DNA from: Vicinamibacterales bacterium
Lineage (GTDB): Bacteria; Acidobacteriota; Vicinamibacteria; Vicinamibacterales; UBA8438
Direction of reading: 5' to 3'
Length of the DNA: 55,524 nt
Assembly (NCBI GenBank): GCA_029940535.1
Contig: JAPYUM010000019.1
Span: forward strand, 3,848-59,371
In this document: positions 25,075 to 33,889 of the stretch, one piece after another
Layout: each line of letters begins with the position of its first letter
How positions within the stretch are numbered: position 1 is the stretch's first letter
Notes under the pieces: generated by a model
What the model saw: only the letters and a program-made list of their open reading frames with translations
The model's database searches: none
What the model was told of the DNA's origin: nothing
Made by a program: the position numbers and the translations under genes

Positions 25075-26406
25075 CTACAGCACGTCGCTGTCAAAATACT
25101 CCGGCAACGTCGTCTTCGTGTCGCGCAGAATCTCGACAATGGCGAGCCGGTCCTCGCGGCTCAGGCGTTCATAACGAGGTTCGGGGGCCGCGCCCGACAG
25201 CACCACCCACATTCGTGCGTACACTGCCGCGAGCGCCTCGGCCGGCAGCGCATCGAACGCGGCGGCGTAGATGAGTGGACTACAGGGATAGCGCAGCAGG
25301 CGACCGTCCAGGTCGAGCTGATGCAGCGAACGGGTCTGGTTGTCGAACGGACCCTGGGCGGAGAACCGCTCGGCGAATCCCGATGTGCTCCTGAGACCGG
25401 CCGGCAACGGCGCTTCGTCGATGAACAGCAGATAGTCCACCAACTCCTCCGCTGTGTCCGCCAGGTCAATCTGGGGTTGGTCCCTCGACGTGCCGCCCGT
25501 GGTCTGCGGCGCGTGACCCACGACGCGGGCTTCCCATCCAATTCGGACCAGCAGATTGATCATGTGGTTGCGGTGCTCGAGCACCAGCATGGCCACGATG
25601 TCGCTGTACGGCGTGGGGTAGCCGGACAGGTCGAACAGTCCCTCGAGCGTGGCTAGTTCGGGCGCCGGGTCAGACGGCCCGCCCGGGAGGTACTCCATCG
25701 GTTCTGCCGTGTTGCCCAGGTGGCTCAGTCCCGGCGGCGCGCCCGTCACATACCAACTTCCCCAGCGGTCTGCGAGTGGGCTGCGGTGGTCTGTGGTCCA
25801 ACCGACGGCGTAGGCGTTCGGGTCATCCGGCATAGGCAATGTATTGAGCGTGACGAGTCCCGGCACGCCCAGCGTGTCCCAGGACAGGTGACAGGCGAGG
25901 CACCGGTCATTGCGTTGAATCTGCGGTCGCTCGGCCGGCTTCTGGTCGATCGAAAAGAACAGTACCCCCTGCCTGGGGTCGAGCGAGGCGATCTCCAGCA
26001 CGTCGCCGCCGCGGACCCACCCCACCGCCACGGTGTCGTTGAAGAAGACCGCTCGCGGGTTCTCCGGGCTGATCCGGTTCGCCTGGAAACTTGTCTTCGA
26101 GAAGACGGTCACCTGCGACTCGACCGGCACGTTGAGCGCCGTGAGGATTGCGTGGAGATACCCGGTCGTGGGCTCGAACGCGAGTTCGAGGTCGCCGGAC
26201 TGGACGGTGTCGTTGAGAGCGGTGACGGCGTCCGTGGTCGGGCCGCTCGAGTACCGGATCGCGGGGTGATCACGGGACTCACGGAATACACCGCCCCGTT
26301 GTCCTCGCAGCGTGGTCGCACTCAGCGCGGCCAGAAGCGCGACGACAGTCACCCCGAGGAGGGCGTGCGCCGGACCGAATCGTGACCGCCGCGGTTGCGA
26401 TGTCAT
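25075..26406 (-). CDS. Exported mono-heme c-type cytochrome-like protein
   Basis: A 443-residue protein from ATG 26406. A hydrophobic signal/anchor (LLGVTVVALLAALSATTLRG) is followed by a region with one heme motif, CLACH at 169-173 (QRNDRCLACHLSWDTLGVPG). Downstream come HRSPLADRWGSWYVTG, MEYLPGG and LVLEHRNHMINLLVRIGWE, with His/Met candidates for the sixth ligand. The type is common in Acidobacteriota and planctomycetes but has no assigned function. The ATG overlaps the stop of the upstream PQQ-like propeller gene (ATGA, 26403-26406), so the two are coupled. A likely role is taking electrons from, or partnering with, that propeller. Confidence 0.8.
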   Translation of the reverse strand: MTSQPRRSRFGPAHALLGVTVVALLAALSATTLRGQRGGVFRESRDHPAIRYSSGPTTDAVTALNDTVQSGDLELAFEPTTGYLHAILTALNVPVESQVTVFSKTSFQANRISPENPRAVFFNDTVAVGWVRGGDVLEIASLDPRQGVLFFSIDQKPAERPQIQRNDRCLACHLSWDTLGVPGLVTLNTLPMPDDPNAYAVGWTTDHRSPLADRWGSWYVTGAPPGLSHLGNTAEPMEYLPGGPSDPAPELATLEGLFDLSGYPTPYSDIVAMLVLEHRNHMINLLVRIGWEARVVGHAPQTTGGTSRDQPQIDLADTAEELVDYLLFIDEAPLPAGLRSTSGFAERFSAQGPFDNQTRSLHQLDLDGRLLRYPCSPLIYAAAFDALPAEALAAVYARMWVVLSGAAPEPRYERLSREDRLAIVEILRDTKTTLPEYFDSDVL

Positions 26407-27641
26407 TCCACCGTCCACAGCGTCACGTTCGACTCGTCCTTGATGAACAGTCGGTTTCCGGAGATCGCCGGTTGGGCCCAGGTGGCGGTCGGGGCGACCT
26501 CGTAGCGGGCGATCTGACTGAAGCCGGTCCGGTCGGTTCGGGCCACGACCAGGTCGCCGTCGTTGTTCAGCAAGAACAGCAGGTCCCCCGCCCGCACCAC
26601 CGCGGAGTTGGTGGCCTCACGGCCCTCGGTGCGCCACAGCGTGGCGCCGCTACCGGCGTCAACCGCGAAGAACTGTCCACTGCGCAGGTGCGACATGCCG
26701 AACAAGGTCTGGCCCGCCAGTACCGGGTTGCTCATGAACATCGACACCTCGTCGGTTTCCCAGAGCGTCTCGGTGGTCCAGCGTCCGTTCTCGAGCCGTG
26801 GCCGGAAACGGGTCACCCCGAGGTCGTGTCCGGTGATGATCACGTCGCCCCCGTCCACAATTGGGGTGATGGAGTTGTTGGTCGACCGGGAGACGAAGGG
26901 ACGCTCCCACAGCAACTCGCCGCTGGCAGCCGCCACTCCCACCACGTGGGCCTGGGTGACAGTCACGATCTGACGCACGCCGCCGAACTCGGCCACCATC
27001 GGAGACGCGTAGGCGGGGCCGTCGCCGTCCCATCTCCAGACCACGTCGCCAGTGCCGGCGTCAAACGCCGTCAGCGCTCCGTCATTCTGTCCACCGAGAT
27101 GAAAGATGACGTGCCCGGCGTCGGCCACCGGCGAGAGCGCGGTGGCGTACAGCGGCTCGACCGATTCAGCCGGTTTACGCCATAGCAGCGACCCGTCGTC
27201 GGCGTTAACCGCCGACACGACGCCGTTGATACCCAAGGTGTACACCGCGCCGTCGTAGAACAGCGGGGTCGACTTGGGACCGGGTCCATGCCGTGAGACG
27301 CCAGCGTTGTTCCTGAAGGGCGCATCGTAGGCGGTGCGCCAGACCATCGCCCCGCTCGTCGCATCGAGCGCCATGATCACTTCGTCGGTGTCGAGGCGCC
27401 CAAAGGTGTAGACACGGTCACCGACCAGGATGGGGGTGGCGTAGCCGAGTCCTGTCTCCGCCTGCCACTGACGCGTCAGCCGGGTTGGCCAGGTGGCCGG
27501 TTCGACGAACGCCGCGGCCGCGCCGTCCCGACGCGCGCCACGCCACTGCGGATAGTCGAGCGGTCCATCTTGGGCCTCCACGGTCTGTGCGAATCCCGCC
27601 AGCAGCGCTCCGGCGAGCCACGCCAGGTGTCGGTGTCTCAT
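26403..27641 (-). CDS. Secreted PQQ-like beta-propeller protein
   Basis: A 412-residue protein with signal peptide (LAWLAGALLAGFAQTVEAQ) and repeated PQQ-type blades: YPQWRGARRDG, GYATPILVGDRVYTFGRL, VIMALDATSGAMVWR, VSAVNADDGSLLWRK, ALTAFDAGTGDVVWRWD, VVGVAAASGELLWERP, FFAVDAGSGATLWRT. These tryptophan-docking motifs define PQQ-like or BamB-like propellers. Full quinoprotein dehydrogenases carry extra catalytic residues I cannot confirm here, so enzyme or scaffold are both open. It is the first gene of a two-gene unit with the overlapping cytochrome gene. It is divergent from the 4-helix membrane gene at 27760. Confidence 0.85.
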   Translation of the reverse strand: MRHRHLAWLAGALLAGFAQTVEAQDGPLDYPQWRGARRDGAAAAFVEPATWPTRLTRQWQAETGLGYATPILVGDRVYTFGRLDTDEVIMALDATSGAMVWRTAYDAPFRNNAGVSRHGPGPKSTPLFYDGAVYTLGINGVVSAVNADDGSLLWRKPAESVEPLYATALSPVADAGHVIFHLGGQNDGALTAFDAGTGDVVWRWDGDGPAYASPMVAEFGGVRQIVTVTQAHVVGVAAASGELLWERPFVSRSTNNSITPIVDGGDVIITGHDLGVTRFRPRLENGRWTTETLWETDEVSMFMSNPVLAGQTLFGMSHLRSGQFFAVDAGSGATLWRTEGREATNSAVVRAGDLLFLLNNDGDLVVARTDRTGFSQIARYEVAPTATWAQPAISGNRLFIKDESNVTLWTVE

Positions 27642-27702
27642 CTCGTCTCCCGTGCCCCGACCATCCGTCGTGCGCGACGCCCTGTCCGGCGGGGAGTTTC
27701 GA

Positions 27703-27732
27703 TTGTACCTCCGTGAGCGGACAGGCTACACT
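27703..27732 (+). promoter_or_regulatory. Promoter of the membrane/symporter operon
   Basis: TTGTAC (27703-27708) and TACACT (27727-27732) are 18 bases apart, 28 bases before ATG 27760. Confidence 0.4.
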
Positions 27733-27759
27733 GGCCGAGCCGAGACCACAGAGATCACG

Positions 27760-28350
27760 ATGAAATTGCCGGTCGTCCTGTTCGGATTGCTCGTGGCACT
27801 GTGTGTGGTCACGAACCTGGCGTTCCTGACCGAGGAGGTGCCGTTCAATGACCTGCCAGCGCCGAACGGGGGGCTGGAGCGGATCTACAACGGTCACGGC
27901 ATCACCCATCCCCGGTTTCCGTCGATGAATCACGGCGGAGATGGGCCGGCCCGGCATCGTCCCATGTTGTGGCTCGGCTGGACGTTCGGTCTGCTGCAGC
28001 TCGCCATCATCGTCGGCTGTCTGATGCTTGGGGTGAAGCGCGCCGGGCCGGTTCGGCTGTGGCTGGGCGGGAGCGGCGTGGTACTCGGCGGGCTGTTCAC
28101 GATGATGGTGCTGTCGTACAGCGGCTACCTGGCCGACGAGACGCCCGAGCTGGTCATGTCCTTACCCGCCCCGACCGCCTGGTTCCTCTACGGCTTCTGG
28201 CCAGCCGAGTTCCTGGTCGTTCTCCTCTACGTCCTGTTGTTCAGTCGGTCGATTGCGACGCCCGACGACATGCAGCGCTTTCGGGAGATCGTCGCGGCCC
28301 GGCGCGCCGATATCGGTCGCTCTGATCATTCCAGCCCCGGCTCGCTGTAA
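27760..28350 (+). CDS. Small four-helix membrane protein, possible symporter partner
   Basis: A 196-residue membrane protein; ATG 27760 gives MKLPVVLFGLLVALCVVTNLAFL as the first helix. A loop follows (NGHGITHPRFPSMNHGGDGPARH, 23 residues shown in parts: GHGITHPRF and MNHGGD) that is rich in His and Gly. Helices two to four (about 68-90, 94-118, 140-165) come next and a charged C-terminus ends it. I do not recognise the family. Its stop TAA overlaps the ATG of the Na+/solute symporter by one base (TAATG), so they are translated together. This resembles small subunits that accompany some SSS transporters. The His-rich loop could bind metal or heme. Confidence 0.7.
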   Translation: MKLPVVLFGLLVALCVVTNLAFLTEEVPFNDLPAPNGGLERIYNGHGITHPRFPSMNHGGDGPARHRPMLWLGWTFGLLQLAIIVGCLMLGVKRAGPVRLWLGGSGVVLGGLFTMMVLSYSGYLADETPELVMSLPAPTAWFLYGFWPAEFLVVLLYVLLFSRSIATPDDMQRFREIVAARRADIGRSDHSSPGSL

Positions 28351-29837
28351 TGGACGACTCCCGATCGCTCATCACGCTCGCCTTCGTCGTTGTCTACCTG
28401 CTTATGTGCGTCGGTGTCGGCGTGTGGGCGTTGCGGCGCACCAAGTCCCCCCGCGACTTTTTTATGGCGGGTCGCGACCTGGGGGTCATGGTCACGGGGC
28501 TCGCCCTCTTCTCGAGCCAGATGAGCGGGTTCGGGTTCGTGGGGGGGCCTGGGCTTGTCTATCGAATGGGGCTGAGCTCCGCCTGGATGACCGTCATCGG
28601 CCCACTCGCCTTTTGCTGCAGCTTCTATCTCCTGGCTACCCGGTTGCGCATGATCGCCGAGCTGCGCGACACCATTTCGCTCCCGGACGCGGTGGCGGCC
28701 CGATATCGGAGCGAACGGGCCCGTTTGTTGACGGCCGTCGCCATCTTGCTGGGTGTCCTTGGTTATCTCGGGACGCAGATACTCGCGATGGCCACGGTGC
28801 TCCGCGACGTGCTAAACAACGTCTCATTCATTCCCGAGGTGTCCATCCTGACCTGCATGGTGATCGCATGTGCCGTGCTGGTGTTTTACTGCGTGACGGG
28901 CGGAATCGTGGCGTCGGTGTATACCGATCTGGTGCAGGGCGCGATCATGATCGTGGCGGCGGTCTTTGTGTTCTTCGCGGCGCTGAGCGCGGTGGATGGT
29001 GGGTTGACCAGTCTGGTGACCACACTCGTCGAGGATGATCCGGAGGCGGTCAGTCCGTGGGGCACGCTCGGGATGATGGGCTCGCTCTCCTGGTTTGTCG
29101 TGTTCGTGCTCGGTTCGGCCGGGCAGCCGCACGTGATTACCAAGTTCATGATGAATCGGCGGGTCGAGGATGCGCGTCGCACCCTGCCCGTGAGCGCCGG
29201 CGGGTACATGTTGTGTTCGCTGCTGTGGCTCGGCATCGGACTGGCGATGCGGGCGCTGGTGATCCAGGGCGGGCATCCTGAGCTGGCCAGCCCCGACGAA
29301 GCGGCGCCGCAGTTTCTACAGTTCCACGCGAGCCCGATGCTGGCCGGCATCGTCTTCGCCGGACTGTTTGCCGCCATCATGTCCACCGCCGACAGTTTCC
29401 TCAACCTCGGCGCGGCCGCCGTGGTGCACGACATCCCCCGGGCGTTGTACGGTCGATCGTTGTCGAACGAGCTGTTCTGGGCGCGAGTGGCTACCGTCGT
29501 GCTGGCCGTCGGCTCCGCCGTCTTCGTGCTCTATTCACGGCAAGATCTCGTGGCGCTGCTGGGCGCCTTCGGGTGGGGGACGTTCGCCGCGGCGCTGGTG
29601 CCAACCGTCGCCATCGGGTTCAACTGGAAACGGGCCACCGCGACCGCGGCCAACGTCGCCATCGTGACGAGCCTCGTGGTCAACTTTGGTATCGAAGGGT
29701 TCGGTCTGGCGGTCCCGTACGGGATTACCGGTGGGTTCGTCGCGCTGCTGCTGTCGACGACGCTCTTCTTCGGTATCTCGCTGGCGTCTCCCCCCCCGAC
29801 GATCGATCCCGACATCGAGGCGGTGATGGATTTGTGA
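28350..29837 (+). CDS. Sodium:solute symporter (SSS family)
   Basis: A 495-residue inner-membrane transporter with about thirteen helices and the SSS signature: YLLMCVGVGVWALRRTKSPRDFFMAGRDLG, GLALFSSQMSGFGFVGGPGLVYRMG, TGGIVASVYTDLVQGAIMI, GSAGQPHVITKFMMNRRVEDARR and AGLFAAIMSTADSFLNLGAAAVVHDI, which contains the Na2-site Ser/Thr. It is closest in style to PutP-like proline symporters, but SSS members carry many substrates. It lies between the four-helix protein and a HisD-like dehydrogenase 67 bases downstream, so uptake of the substrate of that enzyme, such as an alcohol or sulfonate, is plausible. Confidence 0.94.
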   Translation: MDDSRSLITLAFVVVYLLMCVGVGVWALRRTKSPRDFFMAGRDLGVMVTGLALFSSQMSGFGFVGGPGLVYRMGLSSAWMTVIGPLAFCCSFYLLATRLRMIAELRDTISLPDAVAARYRSERARLLTAVAILLGVLGYLGTQILAMATVLRDVLNNVSFIPEVSILTCMVIACAVLVFYCVTGGIVASVYTDLVQGAIMIVAAVFVFFAALSAVDGGLTSLVTTLVEDDPEAVSPWGTLGMMGSLSWFVVFVLGSAGQPHVITKFMMNRRVEDARRTLPVSAGGYMLCSLLWLGIGLAMRALVIQGGHPELASPDEAAPQFLQFHASPMLAGIVFAGLFAAIMSTADSFLNLGAAAVVHDIPRALYGRSLSNELFWARVATVVLAVGSAVFVLYSRQDLVALLGAFGWGTFAAALVPTVAIGFNWKRATATAANVAIVTSLVVNFGIEGFGLAVPYGITGGFVALLLSTTLFFGISLASPPPTIDPDIEAVMDL

Positions 29838-29851
29838 CGGCCAGGACGTCG

Positions 29852-29872
29852 GCGCGGGTCTTCAGAGCCGCC
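29852..29872 (+). repeat. Partial copy of repeat R2
   Basis: GCGCGGGTCTTCAGAGCCGCC matches the core GCGGGTCTTCAG..CCGCC of the units at 16798 and 31225. It occupies the short gap between symporter and dehydrogenase. Confidence 0.4.
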
Positions 29873-29904
29873 AGCCTTCCAAGCGCCCCATCACCCCCAC
29901 TCCC

Positions 29905-31179
29905 ATGCAAATCATCAAAGACGGCGGACACCGACTGTTCGAAGAGGACGACGAGACCTCGAGCTACGTGGCGGAGCTGCTGCGTGATCTGCGCACGCGC
30001 GGCATCGACGCCGTGCGCGAGTACAGCGGGAAATTCGACGACTGGACTCCGCCCCAGTTCGAGCTGAGCCCGAGTGAGATCGACGAGGCCATCGGGAGAT
30101 GCGGTGACCAGCTGGTCGCCGACACGACCTTTTGTCAGAGCAACGTCCGGGCGTTCGCCGAAGCGCAATTGACGACGCTATTGCCGCTCGAAACAGAGAT
30201 TCGTCCCGGCGTGGTGCTTGGCCACAAACACATCCCGGTCAGGTGCGTTGGTAGTTACGTCCCCGGTGGGCGCTATCCCATGTTCGGGTCAGCGCAGATG
30301 AGCATCATCCCGGCCAAGGTCGCCGGAGTCGATACGGTGATCGGCTGCACACCGCCGGTGCGGGGGGAGGGCTATTTCCCCGCCACGATCAACGCCATGC
30401 ATCAAGCGGGGGCCGATCGGATCTTCGTGCTGGGTGGAGTGCAGGCGTTGGCGCTGATGGCCTACGGCATGGGGGTGGTGCCACCGGCCGACCTACTGTG
30501 CGGCGCCGGTAACCGGTTTGTCGCCGAGGCCAAGCGGCAGCTGTTCGGCCAGTGCGGGCTCGACCTGCTGGCCGGACCCACCGAGATCGCGATCATCGCG
30601 GACGACGGCGCCGACCCGTCGCTGGTGGCGTGTGACCTGCTCGGGCAGGCCGAGCACGACCCGAACAGTGGACAGATTCTGATCTGCCTGAGCGAGTCAT
30701 TTGCGCGTCGGGCGCTGGTGGAACTGGAACAGCAGCTCGCGGTCCTCCCGACCCGCGAGATCGCCGGTGTGTCCTGGCGCGACAACGGGCGTGTGGTGGT
30801 GGCCGACGACCCGGATGAGGCGATCGCCCTCAGCGACGACTGGGCCCCGGAGCATCTCGAGATCCATGTTGAAGACGTCGATTATTATCACGAGCGTCTA
30901 CGCAACTATGGCTCGCTGTTCATCGGCGAGGAGACGACGGTCGCCTACGGCGACAAGGCGATCGGCACCAACCACATCCTGCCGACAAGCCGCTCGGCAC
31001 GGTATACGGGTGGTGTCTGGGTGGGCAAGTTTCTGAAGACGGTGACGTATCAGAAGATGACCCCGTCCGCGAGCGTCGAGGTGGGGCGCGTGACGGCGCG
31101 ACAGTGCGAGATGGAGCGCATGTTGGCCCACGCGATCACCGCCAACGTCCGAGCCGCACGGTACGCGACGGAGGAATGA
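29905..31179 (+). CDS. HisD-family dehydrogenase, HpsN-like
   Basis: A 424-residue NAD-dependent, zinc-dependent alcohol dehydrogenase of the histidinol dehydrogenase family. Zinc ligands and catalytic residues of HisD are conserved: Q248 and H251 (GQAEHD), E316-H317 (APEHLEI), D350 (YGDKAIGTNHILPT) and H409 (MLAHA), plus CGAGNRFVAEAKRQLFG and AGPTEIAIIADD. The stretch SARYTGGVWVGKFLKTVTYQK, the lack of other his genes and the symporter upstream point to the sulfopropanediol 3-dehydrogenase (HpsN) branch or another HisD-like alcohol oxidase rather than histidine synthesis. HpsN oxidises 2,3-dihydroxypropane-1-sulfonate to sulfolactate. The reaction is an inference. Confidence 0.88.
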   Translation: MQIIKDGGHRLFEEDDETSSYVAELLRDLRTRGIDAVREYSGKFDDWTPPQFELSPSEIDEAIGRCGDQLVADTTFCQSNVRAFAEAQLTTLLPLETEIRPGVVLGHKHIPVRCVGSYVPGGRYPMFGSAQMSIIPAKVAGVDTVIGCTPPVRGEGYFPATINAMHQAGADRIFVLGGVQALALMAYGMGVVPPADLLCGAGNRFVAEAKRQLFGQCGLDLLAGPTEIAIIADDGADPSLVACDLLGQAEHDPNSGQILICLSESFARRALVELEQQLAVLPTREIAGVSWRDNGRVVVADDPDEAIALSDDWAPEHLEIHVEDVDYYHERLRNYGSLFIGEETTVAYGDKAIGTNHILPTSRSARYTGGVWVGKFLKTVTYQKMTPSASVEVGRVTARQCEMERMLAHAITANVRAARYATEE

Positions 31180-31224
31180 GCTGCGGCGCGGTTGTGTATC
31201 CCGTGCCCGCCCGCGCCGGAGAGA

Positions 31225-31251
31225 CGTAGCCGCGGGTCTTCAGGTCCGCCC
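31225..31251 (+). repeat. Palindromic intergenic repeat R2, copy 2
   Basis: CGTAGCCGCGGGTCTTCAG followed by GTCCGCCC; 25/27 identical to the minus strand of 16798-16824. Between convergent genes, a possible terminator. Confidence 0.55.
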
Positions 31252-31278
31252 TCGCGCAGCCGGTCACCGCACTCGGCG

Positions 31279-32175
31279 CTACCAGTTCATCGCGCGGTCC
31301 GACGTGGACTTGCCACCACGGGCGAGGCGCGCGTTGGTGGGCGTGCTGATGTGGACGACGTAGTCGAAGTCGCCGGGGCCGAGGTCGTCGCCGGGCGTCG
31401 GTTCGGTGGCGGCGATCGTTTTGACCAAACGCACGAAATCGTCGCCGAGCGCACGGGCCGCGCCGGGCGGTGTCTCCGCCGTAACGGTGAGCGATAGCGC
31501 GACAGTGCGTCCACGCTGGTCGATGCTGGCGTCGAGCACTGAATGGCTATTGGTCACGCCGGTCAGCGCGAACGATGTCTCGTCCGGGGTGAGAAGCGGA
31601 TCGGTGGGCATGGCGCCGTCATCATCGCCGAGGAACCAGCCCCGAATGGCCCTGACGGCAGAGGGGACGACGGTGAAAGCGGCCGCGCTGAACGCAGCCG
31701 CCGTCGCGATGCCCATGACATCGGTGGAGCCCATCTGGGTCACCTCGCGAGGCGTCATGGCGGCCACCATGTCCCAGTGACCGGGCAGTGCCCCCCGGAC
31801 CGGCGGACCGATTCGGCTGAACTGGTCGACGCCGGCGACGATACCCACGTTGGGCCATAGCTCCGCTCTTGGGCGCTCGTCGCGCAGCAGAACGTCCTCA
31901 CTGAAATCGAGCCCCGCGGTTGGAGGTTTTGCCCGTCCACCGAGCGTCAGCGCGCGTCGGATGCGCGCCAACGATTCGGGTGGGACGGCCGGCGCCGGTG
32001 GGGGGACGACCTCCGCCTCCTGAGGGCGCGATTCGGTGGAAGCTGGAGGCTGTGCCCCCACCGCGATGCCTCCGGCCGCCAGCAGAACCAACATGGTGCC
32101 GCCTACGACGAAGTGTGGTCGCCACGTCGCGCGTCGAAGCCTGGCGCCCCTCGCCGCTGCTCGTGCCGCAGTCAT
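31279..32175 (-). CDS. Hypothetical membrane-anchored or secreted protein
   Basis: 298 residues from ATG 32175, preceded by a TATCAT -10-like box. The N-terminus is strongly basic (ARAAARGARLRR) with a hydrophobic stretch (VVGGTMLVLLAAGGIAVGAQ, about 23-42) that serves as signal or anchor. A Pro/Glu/Ala linker leads to SLARIRRALTLGGRAKPPTAGLDF, a segment WDMVAAMTPREVTQMGSTDVMG, another hydrophobic stretch (ATAAAFSAAAFTVVPSAVRAI), and a beta-rich end. No family is recognised. It is divergent from pepD and converges on the HisD-like gene. Confidence 0.6.
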   Translation of the reverse strand: MTAARAAARGARLRRATWRPHFVVGGTMLVLLAAGGIAVGAQPPASTESRPQEAEVVPPPAPAVPPESLARIRRALTLGGRAKPPTAGLDFSEDVLLRDERPRAELWPNVGIVAGVDQFSRIGPPVRGALPGHWDMVAAMTPREVTQMGSTDVMGIATAAAFSAAAFTVVPSAVRAIRGWFLGDDDGAMPTDPLLTPDETSFALTGVTNSHSVLDASIDQRGRTVALSLTVTAETPPGAARALGDDFVRLVKTIAATEPTPGDDLGPGDFDYVVHISTPTNARLARGGKSTSDRAMNW

Positions 32176-32320
32176 GGTGTAGATTGATGATACACCCCGC
32201 CTTGCGGGCGGGCACCTGCACGACGGGTGGACGCCGACGGGGTCGCCGCCTGCAGGGTCGGGACCGACCTCAGAGTTCGCATCGTGTCCGCGGGACTCGG
32301 ACACCGCACCAGGAGGTTTC

Positions 32321-33766
32321 ATGACGTTCGTCGCGGAGCTTGAGCCGACTGCCGTCTGGCAGCACTTTGACAAGATTCTGACCATTCCGCGAGCCTCGAA
32401 AGATGAGGAGCGGATGCGCGCCCACGTGGTGGCGGTTGCCGATCGTCACGGGCTACCCCACCAAATCGATGCCTCCGGCAATGTGGTGGTGCGGAAACCG
32501 GCCACCCCCGGCAAGGAGGGTGCGGCGGTCACCATTCTTCAGTCGCATCTGGATATGGTGCAGGAGAAGAACTCCGACGTCGTGTTCGATTTCGCGACCG
32601 ACGCGATTGTCCCGCAACTCGACGGTCAATACCTCACCGCCACCGGCACGACTCTGGGGTCGGACAATGGCATCGGGGTGGCCACGATGCTCGCCCTCAT
32701 GGGTGACACGGGGTTCGCTCATGGCCCCCTGGAGTTGCTGTTCACCATCGATGAGGAGACCGGCCTGACCGGGGCCGCGGAGCTCGATGCGGGTTTGTTG
32801 CGTGGCCGCCAGCTCCTGAACTTGGACTCCGAGGAGGATGGCATCGTGTATGTGGGGTGCGCCGGCGGGGGGGATACCCAGCTCACCGTGCCGCTGGCCA
32901 CCGAGCCGGCCGCCGGCTCTGCACTGTCGATCGGGTTGACCGGTCTCAAAGGGGGGCACTCCGGTTGCGACATCCACCTGCAGCGCGGGAACGCCGTGCA
33001 ATTGCTCGCACGAGCGCTGTGGGCGTCATATGGCGGTGGTCGCTTCCGGTTGGCTCGGATTGAGGGCGGGAGTGCGCACAATGCGATACCACGCGAGGCG
33101 TTCGCGACGATTCTGGTGACCGCGGGCGACCGCGGCGCCGTCATGGCGGCGGTCGAGCAGGAGATTGAGGCGATCCGCGCCGAGTATGGTCCGGCTGACC
33201 CGGGGATGCAGCTGACGGTGGATGACGGCACGCCGCCGCCAGTGGCCTGGGATCAGGCGACTACGGAACGAGTGCTCAGGCTGATCAATGCCTTGCCTCA
33301 CGGTGTCGGCGCCATGAGCTATGACATTCCCGATCTCGTGGAGACCAGTGTCAATCTGGCCACCGTGGTCGCAGAAAACGGCACGCTGCGGGTTGGCTTG
33401 AGCAGCCGCTCGTCGATCGATTCAGCCCTCGAGGCGATGCGCCGGGGGGTGCGCGCGGTTGGGATGCTGGCCGGGGCATCAGTGGAGGAAGACGCCGCAT
33501 ATCCGGGGTGGAAGCCAGACCTGGAGTCCCGATTGCTCGAGGTCGTAAAGGCGGTCCACAAACGCGAGCTCGGCACGGAACCCGAGGTCAAGGCGATTCA
33601 TGCTGGTCTTGAGTGCGGCATTCTCGGCAAGAAGATTCCAGGCATCGACATGATCTCGTTTGGTCCGCAAATCGAGTTTCCGCACTCGCCCGACGAACGT
33701 GTGCATGTGGCGTCGGTCGCCCGCTTCTACACGTTGGTTGCGGCGACCTTGTCCGAACTGTGCTAG
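32321..33766 (+). CDS. pepD: Cytosol nonspecific dipeptidase (PepD, M20 family)
   Basis: A 481-residue dinuclear-zinc aminoacyl-histidine dipeptidase that cleaves a range of unblocked dipeptides in the cytoplasm. Family motifs: IPRASKDEERM, ILQSHLDMVQEKN with the first His and Asp, TTLGSDNGIGVATMLALM with the bridging Asp, FTIDEETGLTGAAELD with the catalytic and metal Glu, GLKGGHSGCDIHLQRGNA, and the C-terminal HAGLECGILGKKIPGIDMISFGP and FPHSPDERVHVASV with the last His. Length is typical. ATG 32321 has AGGAGG at four bases. It has no signal peptide. Single gene. Confidence 0.96.
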   Translation: MTFVAELEPTAVWQHFDKILTIPRASKDEERMRAHVVAVADRHGLPHQIDASGNVVVRKPATPGKEGAAVTILQSHLDMVQEKNSDVVFDFATDAIVPQLDGQYLTATGTTLGSDNGIGVATMLALMGDTGFAHGPLELLFTIDEETGLTGAAELDAGLLRGRQLLNLDSEEDGIVYVGCAGGGDTQLTVPLATEPAAGSALSIGLTGLKGGHSGCDIHLQRGNAVQLLARALWASYGGGRFRLARIEGGSAHNAIPREAFATILVTAGDRGAVMAAVEQEIEAIRAEYGPADPGMQLTVDDGTPPPVAWDQATTERVLRLINALPHGVGAMSYDIPDLVETSVNLATVVAENGTLRVGLSSRSSIDSALEAMRRGVRAVGMLAGASVEEDAAYPGWKPDLESRLLEVVKAVHKRELGTEPEVKAIHAGLECGILGKKIPGIDMISFGPQIEFPHSPDERVHVASVARFYTLVAATLSELC

Positions 33767-33889
33767 GCCCCCGGAACCGTGATTCACTACACAAGTCGCC
33801 AGAGGGCTATCGCGCCTGACTGCGTTGAGCGGGGGCGAGAGCCGGTGACCGCTCCGAGATAGAGTAGCCTAGACCGTCCCGCAGTCACC

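Noticed and set aside
29905-31179. Reading this as histidinol dehydrogenase of histidine synthesis
   Set aside because: No other his gene lies near, a sodium symporter precedes it, and the YTGGVWVGKFLKT segment is of the HpsN-like branch. The family name is kept but the pathway is not claimed.
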